Shown here one piece after another: positions 43,178-51,961 of a stretch of 54,648 bases of DNA. Source of the stretch: Candidatus Poribacteria bacterium (lineage in GTDB: Bacteria; Poribacteria; WGA-4E; WGA-3G); contig JAJEDN010000084.1 of NCBI GenBank assembly GCA_022821495.1, positions 1 through 54,648 on the forward strand, read 5' to 3'. Numbering within the stretch: the stretch's first letter is position 1; each line of letters begins with the position of its first letter. A model generated the notes under the pieces. It ran no database searches, had not been told where the DNA came from, and saw only the letters and a list, made by a program, of their open reading frames with translations. Both the position numbers and the translations under genes were made by a program.

Positions 43178-44206
43178 ATGCAAAATATTTTGGTGTGTCA
43201 AACGGGCGGCTGGATCGGTGATATGGTACTATTGACGCCTGCATTGCGTGCTTTAAAACGTGCCTATCCTGAATCTAATTTGACACTCCTGTTGCGACCG
43301 CTTGTGGCGGATTTGATGGAAACCCATCCTTATGTGGATACTTGCATCGTTGATACCAAAAACCGGGGTCGTTATCGGTCTCTCAGGGAATTGACGCATC
43401 AGATACGTAGGGCTGCCTTTGATGTTGCTGTTGTGTTACATCCTACCTCGTTCCGAAACGCGTTGCTACCATTCCTCGCACGGGTACCGATGCGTGTGGG
43501 AACCAATGTTAATGGGCGTGGAATGCTGCTAACTGCATCTCGCAAGGACGATACAAGCGGGCATGAGGTGCATCGGTATTTAAGGGTACTCCAACTGCTT
43601 GCTATTGATACAAGTCTGGATTCTTTGGAGTTTTGGCATACGGATATTGAGCGGCGAATAATTCAAGACCTTCTGGCTGTTAAAGGTGTCTCTTCGACTG
43701 ATAGACTGATCGCTCTCAATTTAGGGACAACGTGGCGCACAAAGCAGTGGGATATAGCGAATTTTGTTGAGGTTATCGAGCAAATTGCACATCTTGCACC
43801 GGATGTGAGGATTGTACTAACGGGTTCATCGAATGAGTTGGCACTTGTGGAAGCGTTGCCTACTTTGCTACCGATAATTAATCTTGTCGGCAAGACATCA
43901 ATTTTGCAACTCGGCGCACTCTTAGAAAGATGTGAGGTGTGTTTGACCTGCGATAGCGGACCGATGCATATCGCCGCTGCAGTCGGTACACCGACCGTAG
44001 CACTCTTCGGTCCAACCAGCCCGGTACGCCATAAGCCTTACGGTGTCGGACATACCACCATTGAGAAACCGGTCGAATGCCGTCCCTGCTATAAGCGGAC
44101 GTGCCATCGCCAAGATGCCCTACATCTCTGTATGACGGAAATTAGTACTGCTGAAGTCGTAAAGGCATTGGAAATAAAATTGCATCAACAGGTACGTGCT
44201 GCCTGA
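43178..44206 (+). CDS. Glycosyltransferase family 9 (heptosyltransferase-like)
   Basis: 342 residues. GT-B fold enzyme like WaaC/WaaF/RfaQ. N-terminal ILVCQTGGWIGDMVLLTPALRALK, donor site LNLGTTWRTKQWDIANF, LTGSSNE, and the GT9 signature TCDSGPMHIAAAVGTPTVALFGPTSP. A cluster of cysteines (CRPCYKRTCH...C) follows, as in many GT9 proteins. It probably adds a sugar to lipopolysaccharide or another envelope glycan; no other LPS genes are adjacent, so the acceptor is unknown. Confidence 0.88.
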   Translation: MQNILVCQTGGWIGDMVLLTPALRALKRAYPESNLTLLLRPLVADLMETHPYVDTCIVDTKNRGRYRSLRELTHQIRRAAFDVAVVLHPTSFRNALLPFLARVPMRVGTNVNGRGMLLTASRKDDTSGHEVHRYLRVLQLLAIDTSLDSLEFWHTDIERRIIQDLLAVKGVSSTDRLIALNLGTTWRTKQWDIANFVEVIEQIAHLAPDVRIVLTGSSNELALVEALPTLLPIINLVGKTSILQLGALLERCEVCLTCDSGPMHIAAAVGTPTVALFGPTSPVRHKPYGVGHTTIEKPVECRPCYKRTCHRQDALHLCMTEISTAEVVKALEIKLHQQVRAA

Positions 44207-44231
44207 TCTAAAACGCAAAGAAGGAACACGA

Positions 44232-44981
44232 ATGAGGGATATCCACGCATTAATATTTGATTTCGGCGGGACTTTGGATGGAAATGGCATCCATTGGTTG
44301 GAACGAACGTATCAATTTATCCACGAACAACACCCTGAGATTACGCGTGAAGCGTTTGACAAGGCTGATAGAGCGACGATAACAGAATTCGCATTCGGGG
44401 ATGCTTCTATTGAGTGGTCCTACCAAGATGGCTCAATGCTACCGATCGGCGCAGTTGCCTCTGAATCTGCGGCGCGTTGTTCGTTGCGAGAAACTGCTGA
44501 TGCGATTGCAGTCGGAATTTACAAACGGTTAGGTTTAAGTGAGCAGATGAAAGATGAATACGTTGATTGGTTTTGCGCGGGTGCTGCTGATCATCTTAAA
44601 AACAATCGGCAATGGCTTGAAACGCTTCATGGCACCTATAAACTTGCTGTCATTAGCAATAACTTCGGAAATACGCGTGGGTGGTGTGATGAATACGGAC
44701 TCACTCCGTTGCTGGAAGCGATTATAGATTCTACAGTTTTGGGGATAGCAAAGCCTGACCCGCGCATTTTTGAGGCGGCTTTATCGGAATTGGGCGTTGC
44801 CCCGGCACATGCTATCTACATTGGTGATAGTTATTCCGCGGATATGGTCGGCGGTAAGAACGCTGGGCTGTGGACAGCGTGGTTTGTGGGTGAGCAGGAA
44901 CGGGCGTGTCCTGATCCATCTATGGTAGATATTCGGCTTTCTCACTTACACGAACTGACTGATTTTTTAGATTCGGAGTAG
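44232..44981 (+). CDS. HAD-family hydrolase
   Basis: 249 residues from ATG 44232 (Shine-Dalgarno AAGGAA at 44220). Motif I DFGGTLDGNG with nucleophile Asp, motif II VISNNFGN, motif III Lys in GIAKPDPRIFEA, motif IV YIGDSYSADMVGGKNAG: a complete subfamily-I HAD phosphatase with an alpha-helical cap. The substrate is not identifiable. The frame is open from 44196, overlapping the GT9 gene by 11 nt; the two are probably one transcript, and a nucleotide-sugar or sugar phosphate is a plausible but unproven substrate. Confidence 0.85.
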   Translation: MRDIHALIFDFGGTLDGNGIHWLERTYQFIHEQHPEITREAFDKADRATITEFAFGDASIEWSYQDGSMLPIGAVASESAARCSLRETADAIAVGIYKRLGLSEQMKDEYVDWFCAGAADHLKNNRQWLETLHGTYKLAVISNNFGNTRGWCDEYGLTPLLEAIIDSTVLGIAKPDPRIFEAALSELGVAPAHAIYIGDSYSADMVGGKNAGLWTAWFVGEQERACPDPSMVDIRLSHLHELTDFLDSE

Positions 44982-44995
44982 GTGCTTGAGAGATA

Positions 44996-45021
44996 ATGGG
45001 CAGATACGTTGTTCTGCCCAT
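44996..45021. terminator. Hairpin between convergent HAD and lexA genes
   Basis: Perfect 9-bp stem ATGGGCAGA / TCTGCCCAT, 8-nt loop, between two convergent genes. No T-run follows on either strand, so it is terminator-like by position only. Confidence 0.55.
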
Positions 45022-45050
45022 CAATTGAGCGGTTGACCTAAGGGAGGTTA

Positions 45051-45716
45051 TTATATTTCACGGTGAAGTCCAATAACTTTACCGAGGATCATTACGTCAT
45101 TCACATTAAAAATAACCGGTTCAATGGTTGGGTTTTCCGGTTGCAGTCGGACTTCTTCGCCCTCAATATAAAAGCGTTTCACAGTCGCTTCATCTTCAAC
45201 GAGTGCAACGACAATATCACCTGGGTCGGCGTTTGCTTGTCTTCTAACAATGACAAAATCGCCTTCCAGAATCCCGGCACCAATCATACTGGAGCCGATG
45301 ATACGGAGTGCAAAACACTCGTGGTTGTTTACCATACGCGTTGGAATTGGAAGGGTCCCTTCAATGTTCTGGGATGCAAGCAGCGGTGTACCCGCTGCCA
45401 CGTGCCCGAAAATCGGAATTTCTATAATATCGCGTGGCGTTTCCGCTAAGTTCGGATTCGCGTTCTGCCCTTCCAGCCATTTGCTGGTTTGGAGTTTAGG
45501 ATCAGCTTCCTTCAAGATGGAAATTGCGCGAGGTTTACCTTCTTCTCTGCCAATGTACTTTTTCTTTTCCAGCGCATTGAGATGGTCGTGTGCCGCTTTT
45601 TCAGAGAACCCGAATTTACTGCCAATTTCACGGATTGTTGGCGGATAACCCTCTTTGATACGCTTCTGAATATAGGTAAAGATCTCGCGTTGTCTTGCCG
45701 TCAAATACTTTGCCAT
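45051..45716 (-). CDS. lexA: LexA SOS repressor
   Basis: 221 residues. N-terminal winged helix (LTARQREIFTYIQKRI...PPTIREIGSKFGFS), an extended linker (about 68-98), and the S24 self-cleaving domain: cleavage site A108-G109 (HVAAGTP), catalytic S143 (GSSM) and K180 (ATVKRF), 37 residues apart as in E. coli. It represses DNA-damage genes until RecA* triggers cleavage; uvrB lies 3.5 kb away. Shine-Dalgarno AGGAGA before ATG 45716. An AAC-N4-GTT operator-like palindrome lies in its own leader. Confidence 0.95.
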   Translation of the reverse strand: MAKYLTARQREIFTYIQKRIKEGYPPTIREIGSKFGFSEKAAHDHLNALEKKKYIGREEGKPRAISILKEADPKLQTSKWLEGQNANPNLAETPRDIIEIPIFGHVAAGTPLLASQNIEGTLPIPTRMVNNHECFALRIIGSSMIGAGILEGDFVIVRRQANADPGDIVVALVEDEATVKRFYIEGEEVRLQPENPTIEPVIFNVNDVMILGKVIGLHREI

Positions 45717-45725
45717 GGGAATCTC

Positions 45726-45739
45726 CTAACACAGGTTAG
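45726..45739. promoter_or_regulatory. Candidate LexA operator (autoregulation)
   Basis: CTAAC-ACAG-GTTAG, a perfect 5-bp inverted repeat with a 4-bp spacer. The AAC-N4-GTT core is that of the Gram-positive-type LexA box (GAAC-N4-GTTC). It lies between the -10 and the Shine-Dalgarno of lexA, where bound protein would block transcription. Confidence 0.55.
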
Positions 45740-45752
45740 TTTATATTTATAT

Positions 45753-45781
45753 ATTATATTACATGCACGTTAAGAATGCAA
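45753..45781 (-). promoter_or_regulatory. Promoter of lexA
   Basis: TTGCAT (45781-45776), a 17-bp spacer, TATAAT (45758-45753). Confidence 0.75.
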
Positions 45782-45875
45782 GAAAAAAATTAATATTTTT
45801 TCGCGGCGTGTATTTGCGTCGGAAAATTGAAACCAATTAGTGCTGTTAACGTCTTAATTCAACGGAAGTTTCAAA

Positions 45876-46583
45876 ATGCAAAATCTAAGTCTGTTTACAT
45901 GTTTTTTTTCTAAGGACCGCCGTCTCGCTGAGAAGGGGCTGCGTGTCTTCACGCCTTTCCGATGCCTGTATGCAGTGATCGTTATATTTATCGGAATGAC
46001 AGCGGTCGGGGTTACTAAAGAGCAATCAGAGAAGGTAGAACTCGACACGATCGTCAAGGATTTTACCCTTAAAGATGCTGATGGTGCGTCCCACGCTTTG
46101 TATCAGTTGAGCGAGGAGAAACCTGCTACTGTGGTACTCTTTCTCGCGACGCAATGTCCAATAGCGACTGACTACTATGCGGAGCGGATTGTTGCTTTGG
46201 TTAAAACTTACAACGAAGCGCATGAGAAAAAGGTACAGTTTATCGGGATCAATTCGAACAAACAAGAAACAATAGAAGAAATTGCTAAATACAGTAAGAA
46301 ATACGGTTTTCAGTTTCCAGTGCTAAAAGATCCTGAAAATAAAATCGCTGATTATTTCGGTGCGAAGCGAACACCAGAGGTCTTTCTTTTAGATACCGAA
46401 CGTATTTTACGCTACGCTGGTGCGATTGACAACAGCCCGAAGGAACCGACGAAGCATTATCTTAAAGATGCTTTGGATTTAGTGATTGCGGGAAAAGATA
46501 TTCCCAAAAAGTCTAAAAAGACAAGAGCCGTGGGGTGCACGATTAAGCGGGTCCGGAAAAAAGATGTAGATAGAACCCCGTAA
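45876..46583 (+). CDS. Membrane-anchored redoxin (AhpC/TSA-TlpA-like)
   Basis: 235 residues. An N-terminal membrane segment (LYAVIVIFIGMTAVG, about 31-45) then a thioredoxin fold: DFTLKDADGASHALYQL, VVLFLATQCPIATDYYAERI with the single conserved C94, NSNKQETIEEIAKY, and YFGAKRTPEVFLLD with a cis-proline. The lone C-P-I replaces a CxxC, so it is more like a peroxiredoxin-like redoxin than a disulfide reductase. The end AVGCTIKRV is typical of this group in planctomycetes and relatives. Weak Shine-Dalgarno GGAAG. Confidence 0.82.
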   Translation: MQNLSLFTCFFSKDRRLAEKGLRVFTPFRCLYAVIVIFIGMTAVGVTKEQSEKVELDTIVKDFTLKDADGASHALYQLSEEKPATVVLFLATQCPIATDYYAERIVALVKTYNEAHEKKVQFIGINSNKQETIEEIAKYSKKYGFQFPVLKDPENKIADYFGAKRTPEVFLLDTERILRYAGAIDNSPKEPTKHYLKDALDLVIAGKDIPKKSKKTRAVGCTIKRVRKKDVDRTP

Positions 46584-46640
46584 ATTCCGCTATCTGTTGT
46601 TATTTTTTTATTCCATACCATGCAGGAGGCGAAGAGACAA

Positions 46641-49142
46641 ATGCGTCGATTCTTCTACCATTTTTTTCAAGTTTTACTAACTCCATTTTGGGTTGTGTGC
46701 ATTCTTGCAGCAGTCGCAGCTTTTGCTGGCATCGGGTTTGCAGGGGGTATGCTGATTGGGTGTTGGGAAGATGTGTGTGCTATTAAGTTAGAAGAGCGGC
46801 TTGAATACGATGCTGAGCAGGTATGGCAGCAACACCTGGAAGTCTACTCTTCGGTTTGTGAAGTGCAAGAGGCAGATAAAATCGCATTCTTAATCGATAA
46901 ATTGGAGCGCTTGGATTATAAGAAAGTCTCGCAAATTGTTCCAAGATTGAGCCAACCCGGGGAGTACGCTGTGACATTAGATGCTGGGAAAAAGAATGGG
47001 GTGGCAAGTATCCATCTACGAGACTTTGAATACCCATATCTGGATATTGAGGCGGGACATGTCCGGATTTCGGTGAAGAACGGAAAAATCGCGTCTATTC
47101 GGGGTGAGAACAATTCTGTCCGCCGGAATTTTTACCTTGAACCGGAAAAAATCGCTGACATCGCTAACAAAGAAGAAGGCACTACACGGCGTTTGATTCC
47201 GCTACTTCACATGCCTCAGAAATTACAAGGGGCGTTTATTGCGATTGAGGATCGGCGATTTTACGAGCATTGGGGCGTTGATATCCTTGGACTTGCCAGG
47301 GCGTTCAAAGACAGGCTGTTGTACAACAAACGCTTGGCAGGAACGAGTACATTGACACAACAATTGGCGCGAAATATCTATCTTTTTGAGGTGAGATCCA
47401 AAAGGGATTATGTGCGAAAGGCACGGGAGATACTTCTGGCAGTTAGAATTGAGAAAACTTTTTCAAAGGATGAGATTTTAGAGCGCTATCTAAACCATGT
47501 AGATTTAGGCAGATCAAGGCTTGGGGGTAAAACGCTCCACGGTGTTCAACAAGCAGCGCTCGGCTACTTTGGGAAGAAGGTGTCCGAACTTAATAACCAT
47601 GAGTGTGCCTTGCTCGCTGCGCTTCCGAAAGGCCCCTCTGCTTTTTCGCCTTTTTTTAATCCAGATAAGGCGGAAAGTCGGCGTAATACCGTCCTCGGTA
47701 AAATGTTCGAGGAAAACTATATCACTGACGAGGCTGAATGGTTTGCAAGCATAAATGCTCCACTGTTGCCGCCAAGTCTGCACGGAAGTGGTGTGAAAAC
47801 AACACAAGACGAGGCTGGACATTTTCTTCAGTACGTCCTTAAAGAACTCGTTCGGATCCCTGACCTCGAAAAGAACTTGTATAGTGGTGGATTGAAGGTT
47901 TACACGACAATTGATATGTCTATGCAATCTGTTGCCGAGAAAGCGGTCGCCGAGCATTTACGTGTCATGGATGCGAAATATGGGGCAAGAAGAGGGCTTC
48001 CGAATTATGATGCCAATAAACGGAATCCGAACGGAATTGACCCGATTAAGGATTATTTGCAAGCGGCACTCATTGCGTATGAACCGAAGACAGGACAAGT
48101 CAAGGCAATGGTAGGCGGGCGCGATTACTACATCACTGAGACTGAAATCAATTATTTCAATCGTGCTATTGGCGGGCCTGCACTGCGCGGACGACAACCC
48201 GGTTCTGCTTTCAAACCGATTGTCTTTGCTGCCTTGTTAGAAGAACCTGCGATTGTGACACCTGCAACGCCTATTGTTGATGAACTGTGGGGCATTGTTC
48301 CCTTTCCCGGGCAACCAAAATGGTATCCAGACAACTATGGTGATAAATTCAGGGACGCGCCGGTCATCATACGCGAAATTCTAAAGAAATCGATTAACGT
48401 CCCCACAGCACGCGCAATGTTGGAGACCCCGATCGCCGAAAATGGTAAGTGGGAAGGGATCAATCGAGTTATTGATCTGACGAAACGAATAGGGATCCAA
48501 AGCTCTATGACCCCTGTGCCCGCACTCGCTTTAGGCGCGTCTGAAATGACCGTGCTTGAATTAACAGCCGCGTATGCGGTCTTCGCAAACGGCGGTATCC
48601 GGACAAAACCGGTCCACATTCAATATATTTTAGACAAAGCAGGAAAACGGATCTATCCCGCTGATGACTATCAGCCTGAGCGAACCCGTGTATTAGATGA
48701 AAGGATCGCATACCAGATTACATCATTCCTGGAGACTGTAATTCAGAATGGAACGGGTTATGGCGCGATAAGCGGTGGATTGACCCGACCCGCAGCCGGG
48801 AAAACAGGCACCACCAACGGGAATGTAGATGCTTGGTTCGTCGGTTATACCACGGACCTGATTGTTGGCGTTTGGGTCGGATTTGATGAATATCGACGCG
48901 ATCGTCACAACTACAACGAAACTGGTGCCAGAGCAGCGTTACCGATCTGGACAAAATTCATGGTTGAGGCAGCCCGCGGGCCCGAGAAACCCTTCCCTGA
49001 ACCTGAAGGAATTGTTTTTCGTGAGATTGATACGAGGAGTGGACGCCTCAGCAGGCCGGGTAAATGTCCTGAGGAAAACATTAGTCGTGAACCTTTTATT
49101 CAAGGACACGAACCAGACGAGCTTTGTAATCTCCATAGATAG
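46641..49142 (+). CDS. Bifunctional class A penicillin-binding protein (PBP1b-like, with UB2H domain)
   Basis: 833 residues from ATG 46641 (AGGAGG 11 nt upstream; ATG 46620 is the alternative). One TM (VVCILAAVAAFAGIGFAGGMLIG); a UB2H-like domain (KIAFLIDKLERLDYKKVSQI...QPGEYAV, about 75-155) as in E. coli PBP1b, where it binds the activator LpoB; glycosyltransferase 51 (AIEDRRFYEHWGVD, STLTQQLARNI); transpeptidase with SAFK (SxxK), SIN and KTGTTN. It polymerises and cross-links peptidoglycan. No LpoB gene is adjacent. Confidence 0.94.
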   Translation: MRRFFYHFFQVLLTPFWVVCILAAVAAFAGIGFAGGMLIGCWEDVCAIKLEERLEYDAEQVWQQHLEVYSSVCEVQEADKIAFLIDKLERLDYKKVSQIVPRLSQPGEYAVTLDAGKKNGVASIHLRDFEYPYLDIEAGHVRISVKNGKIASIRGENNSVRRNFYLEPEKIADIANKEEGTTRRLIPLLHMPQKLQGAFIAIEDRRFYEHWGVDILGLARAFKDRLLYNKRLAGTSTLTQQLARNIYLFEVRSKRDYVRKAREILLAVRIEKTFSKDEILERYLNHVDLGRSRLGGKTLHGVQQAALGYFGKKVSELNNHECALLAALPKGPSAFSPFFNPDKAESRRNTVLGKMFEENYITDEAEWFASINAPLLPPSLHGSGVKTTQDEAGHFLQYVLKELVRIPDLEKNLYSGGLKVYTTIDMSMQSVAEKAVAEHLRVMDAKYGARRGLPNYDANKRNPNGIDPIKDYLQAALIAYEPKTGQVKAMVGGRDYYITETEINYFNRAIGGPALRGRQPGSAFKPIVFAALLEEPAIVTPATPIVDELWGIVPFPGQPKWYPDNYGDKFRDAPVIIREILKKSINVPTARAMLETPIAENGKWEGINRVIDLTKRIGIQSSMTPVPALALGASEMTVLELTAAYAVFANGGIRTKPVHIQYILDKAGKRIYPADDYQPERTRVLDERIAYQITSFLETVIQNGTGYGAISGGLTRPAAGKTGTTNGNVDAWFVGYTTDLIVGVWVGFDEYRRDRHNYNETGARAALPIWTKFMVEAARGPEKPFPEPEGIVFREIDTRSGRLSRPGKCPEENISREPFIQGHEPDELCNLHR

Positions 49143-49171
49143 CGAATATACCCCTACACATTTTGGGTGGC

Positions 49172-49208
49172 GTATGATATACTATATAGAACATTTAGTA
49201 TACCATAC
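49172..49208. promoter_or_regulatory. Inverted repeat upstream of uvrB
   Basis: GTATGATATACTA (49172-49184) and TAGTATACCATAC (49196-49208), complementary except for one G/A position, around 11 nt that include GAAC. Placed 40-75 bases before uvrB, it may be a promoter-overlapping operator or a leader hairpin. Confidence 0.5.
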
Positions 49209-49248
49209 ACATTTCTTGTGGTCTTGATGTCCATTCTGTTTCCGACCT

Positions 49249-51342
49249 ATGTTGCAAGGTCCTCAAAAGTCTGACAAGGAGCAAGAAGCCAAAATGCGAG
49301 AGAATTGGGAATTGCTAACAAAAATTGATGCCATAGAAGATGACGATCCCGAATTAAGTGAACAACAATTTGAACTCATCTCTGATTTCTCACCCGAAGG
49401 CGACCAACCACAGGCGATTGATAAACTTACAGCGGGGCTCCAACGTGGAGACAAAGCACAGACACTTCTCGGCGTGACGGGGTCCGGTAAAACCTACACC
49501 ATGGCGAATGTGATTCAAGATGTCCAGTTACCGACACTCGTTATCTCCCCGAATAAGACACTCGCCGCACAACTCTATAACGAATTCCGCACATTCTTCC
49601 CAAATAATGCCGTTCATTATTTCGTCAGTGATTACGAGTACTATCAACCGGAGGCATATATCCCGTCTACGGATACCTTCATTGAGAAGGATGTCCGCAT
49701 TAACGAGGAAATCACCCGAATGCGGCTTGCATCGACGGCATCCTTAATATCGCGTCGCGATGTCATCGTTGTCGCGAGTGTTTCTTGTCTCTATGGTCTT
49801 GGGTCACCGGATGAATTTGAAAATCAGAGAGTGCAAATAGAAGTCGGGGCAGTGGTTCGGCGTGATGCGCTCCTCCGTGCTTTGGTCGATATCCAGTACG
49901 TTCGCAACGATATGGAGTTCTGGCAAGGCATGTTCCGTGCACGGGGTGATGTTGTTGAGGTGTTTCCTGCTTATAGTGAGAACGCCTATCGCATTGAGCT
50001 TTTTGGTGATGAGGTCGATCGTATTAGCGAGATTGATACGACAACCGGAGAGATATTGGCACAACGCGACTTTCTTGATATCTATCCGGCGAAGCACTTC
50101 ATGACCGATGGTGAAATCTTTGATCAAGCATTAATTAATATTGAACTTGAACTCCAAGAGTGTATTCTGGCATTTGAGAAAGAGAATAAATTGTTAGAGG
50201 CACAGCGTATTGAACAACGCACACGCTTCGATCTGGAGATGTTGCGCGAGGTAGGTTACTGTTCCGGTATTGAAAACTATTCACGGCATCTCTCAGGCTT
50301 GCAACCGGGGGATCCGCCTTATTGCCTTATGCACTATTTCCCTGACGATTTTCTGCTCTTTATTGATGAATCCCACGTTACGATTCCGCAGCTGCGTGGC
50401 ATGTATCGTGGCGATCGTTCCCGAAAGGAGACGCTTGTCAAGTATGGGTTCCGTCTACCTTCTGCGTTAGACAACCGTCCCCTCCGTTTCGATGAAGTTG
50501 AAGTCCGTGTCAATCAGGTTGTCTTTGTCTCAGCAACACCGGGTGCCTACGAAATGGAAAATAGCGCGCAAATCGTTGAGCAGATTATCCGTCCGACAGG
50601 ACTTATTGATCCTGAAATTACGATCCATCCCGTCAGAGGACAGATAGACCATCTCATCGGCAGGATCAAGGAGCGGGTTAAGCGTAAACAGCGGGTTCTC
50701 GTTACAACGCTTACGAAACGGATGGCGGAAGATTTGACTGAGTACTTAACCGAAGCGGGGATCCGTGCTGACTATATGCATTCTGAGATTGATGTGTTTG
50801 ACCGGGCGCGTATTCTACGCCAACTCCGAGAAGGGGTTTTTGATGTATTGGTCGGAATCAACCTCCTTCGGGAAGGGCTTGATCTACCAGAGGTCTCCCT
50901 CGTTGCGATTTTGGACGCTGACCGGCCCGGCTTTTTACGTTCCGTGCGCTCTCTTGTGCAGACATCTGGACGCGCTGCGCGGAATGTTGATGGTGAAGTT
51001 ATCTTGTACGGCGATAATGTTACGGAAGCGATGGAAGAAGCAATGAAAGAGACACGCCGCCGTCGCGAGATACAACTCCAATATAACACAGATAACAATA
51101 TTACACCGGCTACGATTCAAAAGGCGATTCAGGAGCTGATCGCTGAATCGGATACCGCGTACGAGACTAAGAAGTCGGAGCAACCGCCTGCCGTTGTTGA
51201 GGATATGGAGCCGCAAGATATTGAGGCGATGATTACAGACTTAACACGACAGATGCGAAAAGCCGCATTGGACCTTGATTATGAGGAAGCTGCCACTTTA
51301 CGGGATCGTATTGCTGAACTTCAGGAACAGTCCGCAGATTAA
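49249..51342 (+). CDS. uvrB: Excinuclease ABC subunit B
   Basis: 697 residues. DNA-damage-verifying helicase-like component of nucleotide excision repair. Walker A GVTGSGKT (75-82), beta-hairpin with YEYYQPEAYIPSTDTFIEKD, Walker B FIDESH, motif V/VI (LREGLDLPEVSLV, QTSGRAARN), and a C-terminal UVR motif (RQMRKAALDLDYEEAATLRD) that contacts UvrC/UvrA. About 36 residues precede the usual start; ATG 49294 with a distant AAGGAG is another candidate. It lacks an obvious consensus LexA box. Confidence 0.97.
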   Translation: MLQGPQKSDKEQEAKMRENWELLTKIDAIEDDDPELSEQQFELISDFSPEGDQPQAIDKLTAGLQRGDKAQTLLGVTGSGKTYTMANVIQDVQLPTLVISPNKTLAAQLYNEFRTFFPNNAVHYFVSDYEYYQPEAYIPSTDTFIEKDVRINEEITRMRLASTASLISRRDVIVVASVSCLYGLGSPDEFENQRVQIEVGAVVRRDALLRALVDIQYVRNDMEFWQGMFRARGDVVEVFPAYSENAYRIELFGDEVDRISEIDTTTGEILAQRDFLDIYPAKHFMTDGEIFDQALINIELELQECILAFEKENKLLEAQRIEQRTRFDLEMLREVGYCSGIENYSRHLSGLQPGDPPYCLMHYFPDDFLLFIDESHVTIPQLRGMYRGDRSRKETLVKYGFRLPSALDNRPLRFDEVEVRVNQVVFVSATPGAYEMENSAQIVEQIIRPTGLIDPEITIHPVRGQIDHLIGRIKERVKRKQRVLVTTLTKRMAEDLTEYLTEAGIRADYMHSEIDVFDRARILRQLREGVFDVLVGINLLREGLDLPEVSLVAILDADRPGFLRSVRSLVQTSGRAARNVDGEVILYGDNVTEAMEEAMKETRRRREIQLQYNTDNNITPATIQKAIQELIAESDTAYETKKSEQPPAVVEDMEPQDIEAMITDLTRQMRKAALDLDYEEAATLRDRIAELQEQSAD

Positions 51343-51391
51343 TTAAAGTCGTATAATTTCAACAGTAATTTTCTTAAATTAAATTTAACGC

Positions 51392-51420
51392 TTGCATTTC
51401 ATTACGTAATCTGATAGAAT
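51392..51420 (+). promoter_or_regulatory. Promoter of the rubredoxin-like gene
   Basis: TTGCAT (51392-51397), a 17-bp spacer, TAGAAT (51415-51420) with an extended -10 TGA. Confidence 0.65.
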
Positions 51421-51534
51421 GCAGGCATTGATTATAATTTAAAAACCTATAACTTCGATTTCCCAAAGGTTAATTTTTTGATCATTCGGTATTAAAATAT
51501 TAATCTACTTGCGGAATAGAGAAAGGACTTTGCA

Positions 51535-51789
51535 ATGTTTGTTTGTGTTGCTTGTGGTTATCTGTGGAAAGAAGCAGATAGTCCACCAGAAGAATGCCCA
51601 GCGTGCACAGCACCGAAAGAAAAATATATTCCTTACGATGACCGAGCAGAACGCTGGGTCAAACGCGCTGTAGCGGCACACGTCATGTACCCTGATGAGG
51701 AAGGCGCAGACCTTCGTGCAGAGAACTCTGCACTTTCATCACACATCAGATTTGCCCTCGTTGGGTTACTCGGAGATATTGAAAAGTAA
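51535..51789 (+). CDS. Small rubredoxin-like protein
   Basis: 84 residues. The N-terminal half is a rubredoxin-type metal site: CVACGYLW at 4-11 and CPACTAPKEKY at 21-31, holding one Fe (or Zn) with four cysteines. The second half is a helical region without a known family match. Own promoter (51392), Shine-Dalgarno AAAGGA and intrinsic terminator (51802), so it is a single-gene transcript. A redox or electron-transfer role is likely. Confidence 0.8.
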   Translation: MFVCVACGYLWKEADSPPEECPACTAPKEKYIPYDDRAERWVKRAVAAHVMYPDEEGADLRAENSALSSHIRFALVGLLGDIEK

Positions 51790-51801
51790 GAAAAAAGCGT
51801 G

Positions 51802-51836
51802 AGGAGCCTCGATTGAAAGATCAAGGCTCCTTTTTG
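51802..51836 (+). terminator. Intrinsic terminator of the rubredoxin-like gene
   Basis: Stem AGGAGCCT / AGGCTCCT extended by an inner GAT/ATC pair, followed by TTTTT. Confidence 0.9.
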
Positions 51837-51961
51837 CTTATCTACTGTTTTATTTTTTTCAGGTTTGTGTGAAAAAAATCTTGTACCCCTCTCGTGGCTG
51901 AGGGGTTTATATGGAAGGAAGCGGTATTTTCAAAGTTAAAATTGCCGTGATTATATAAAAA

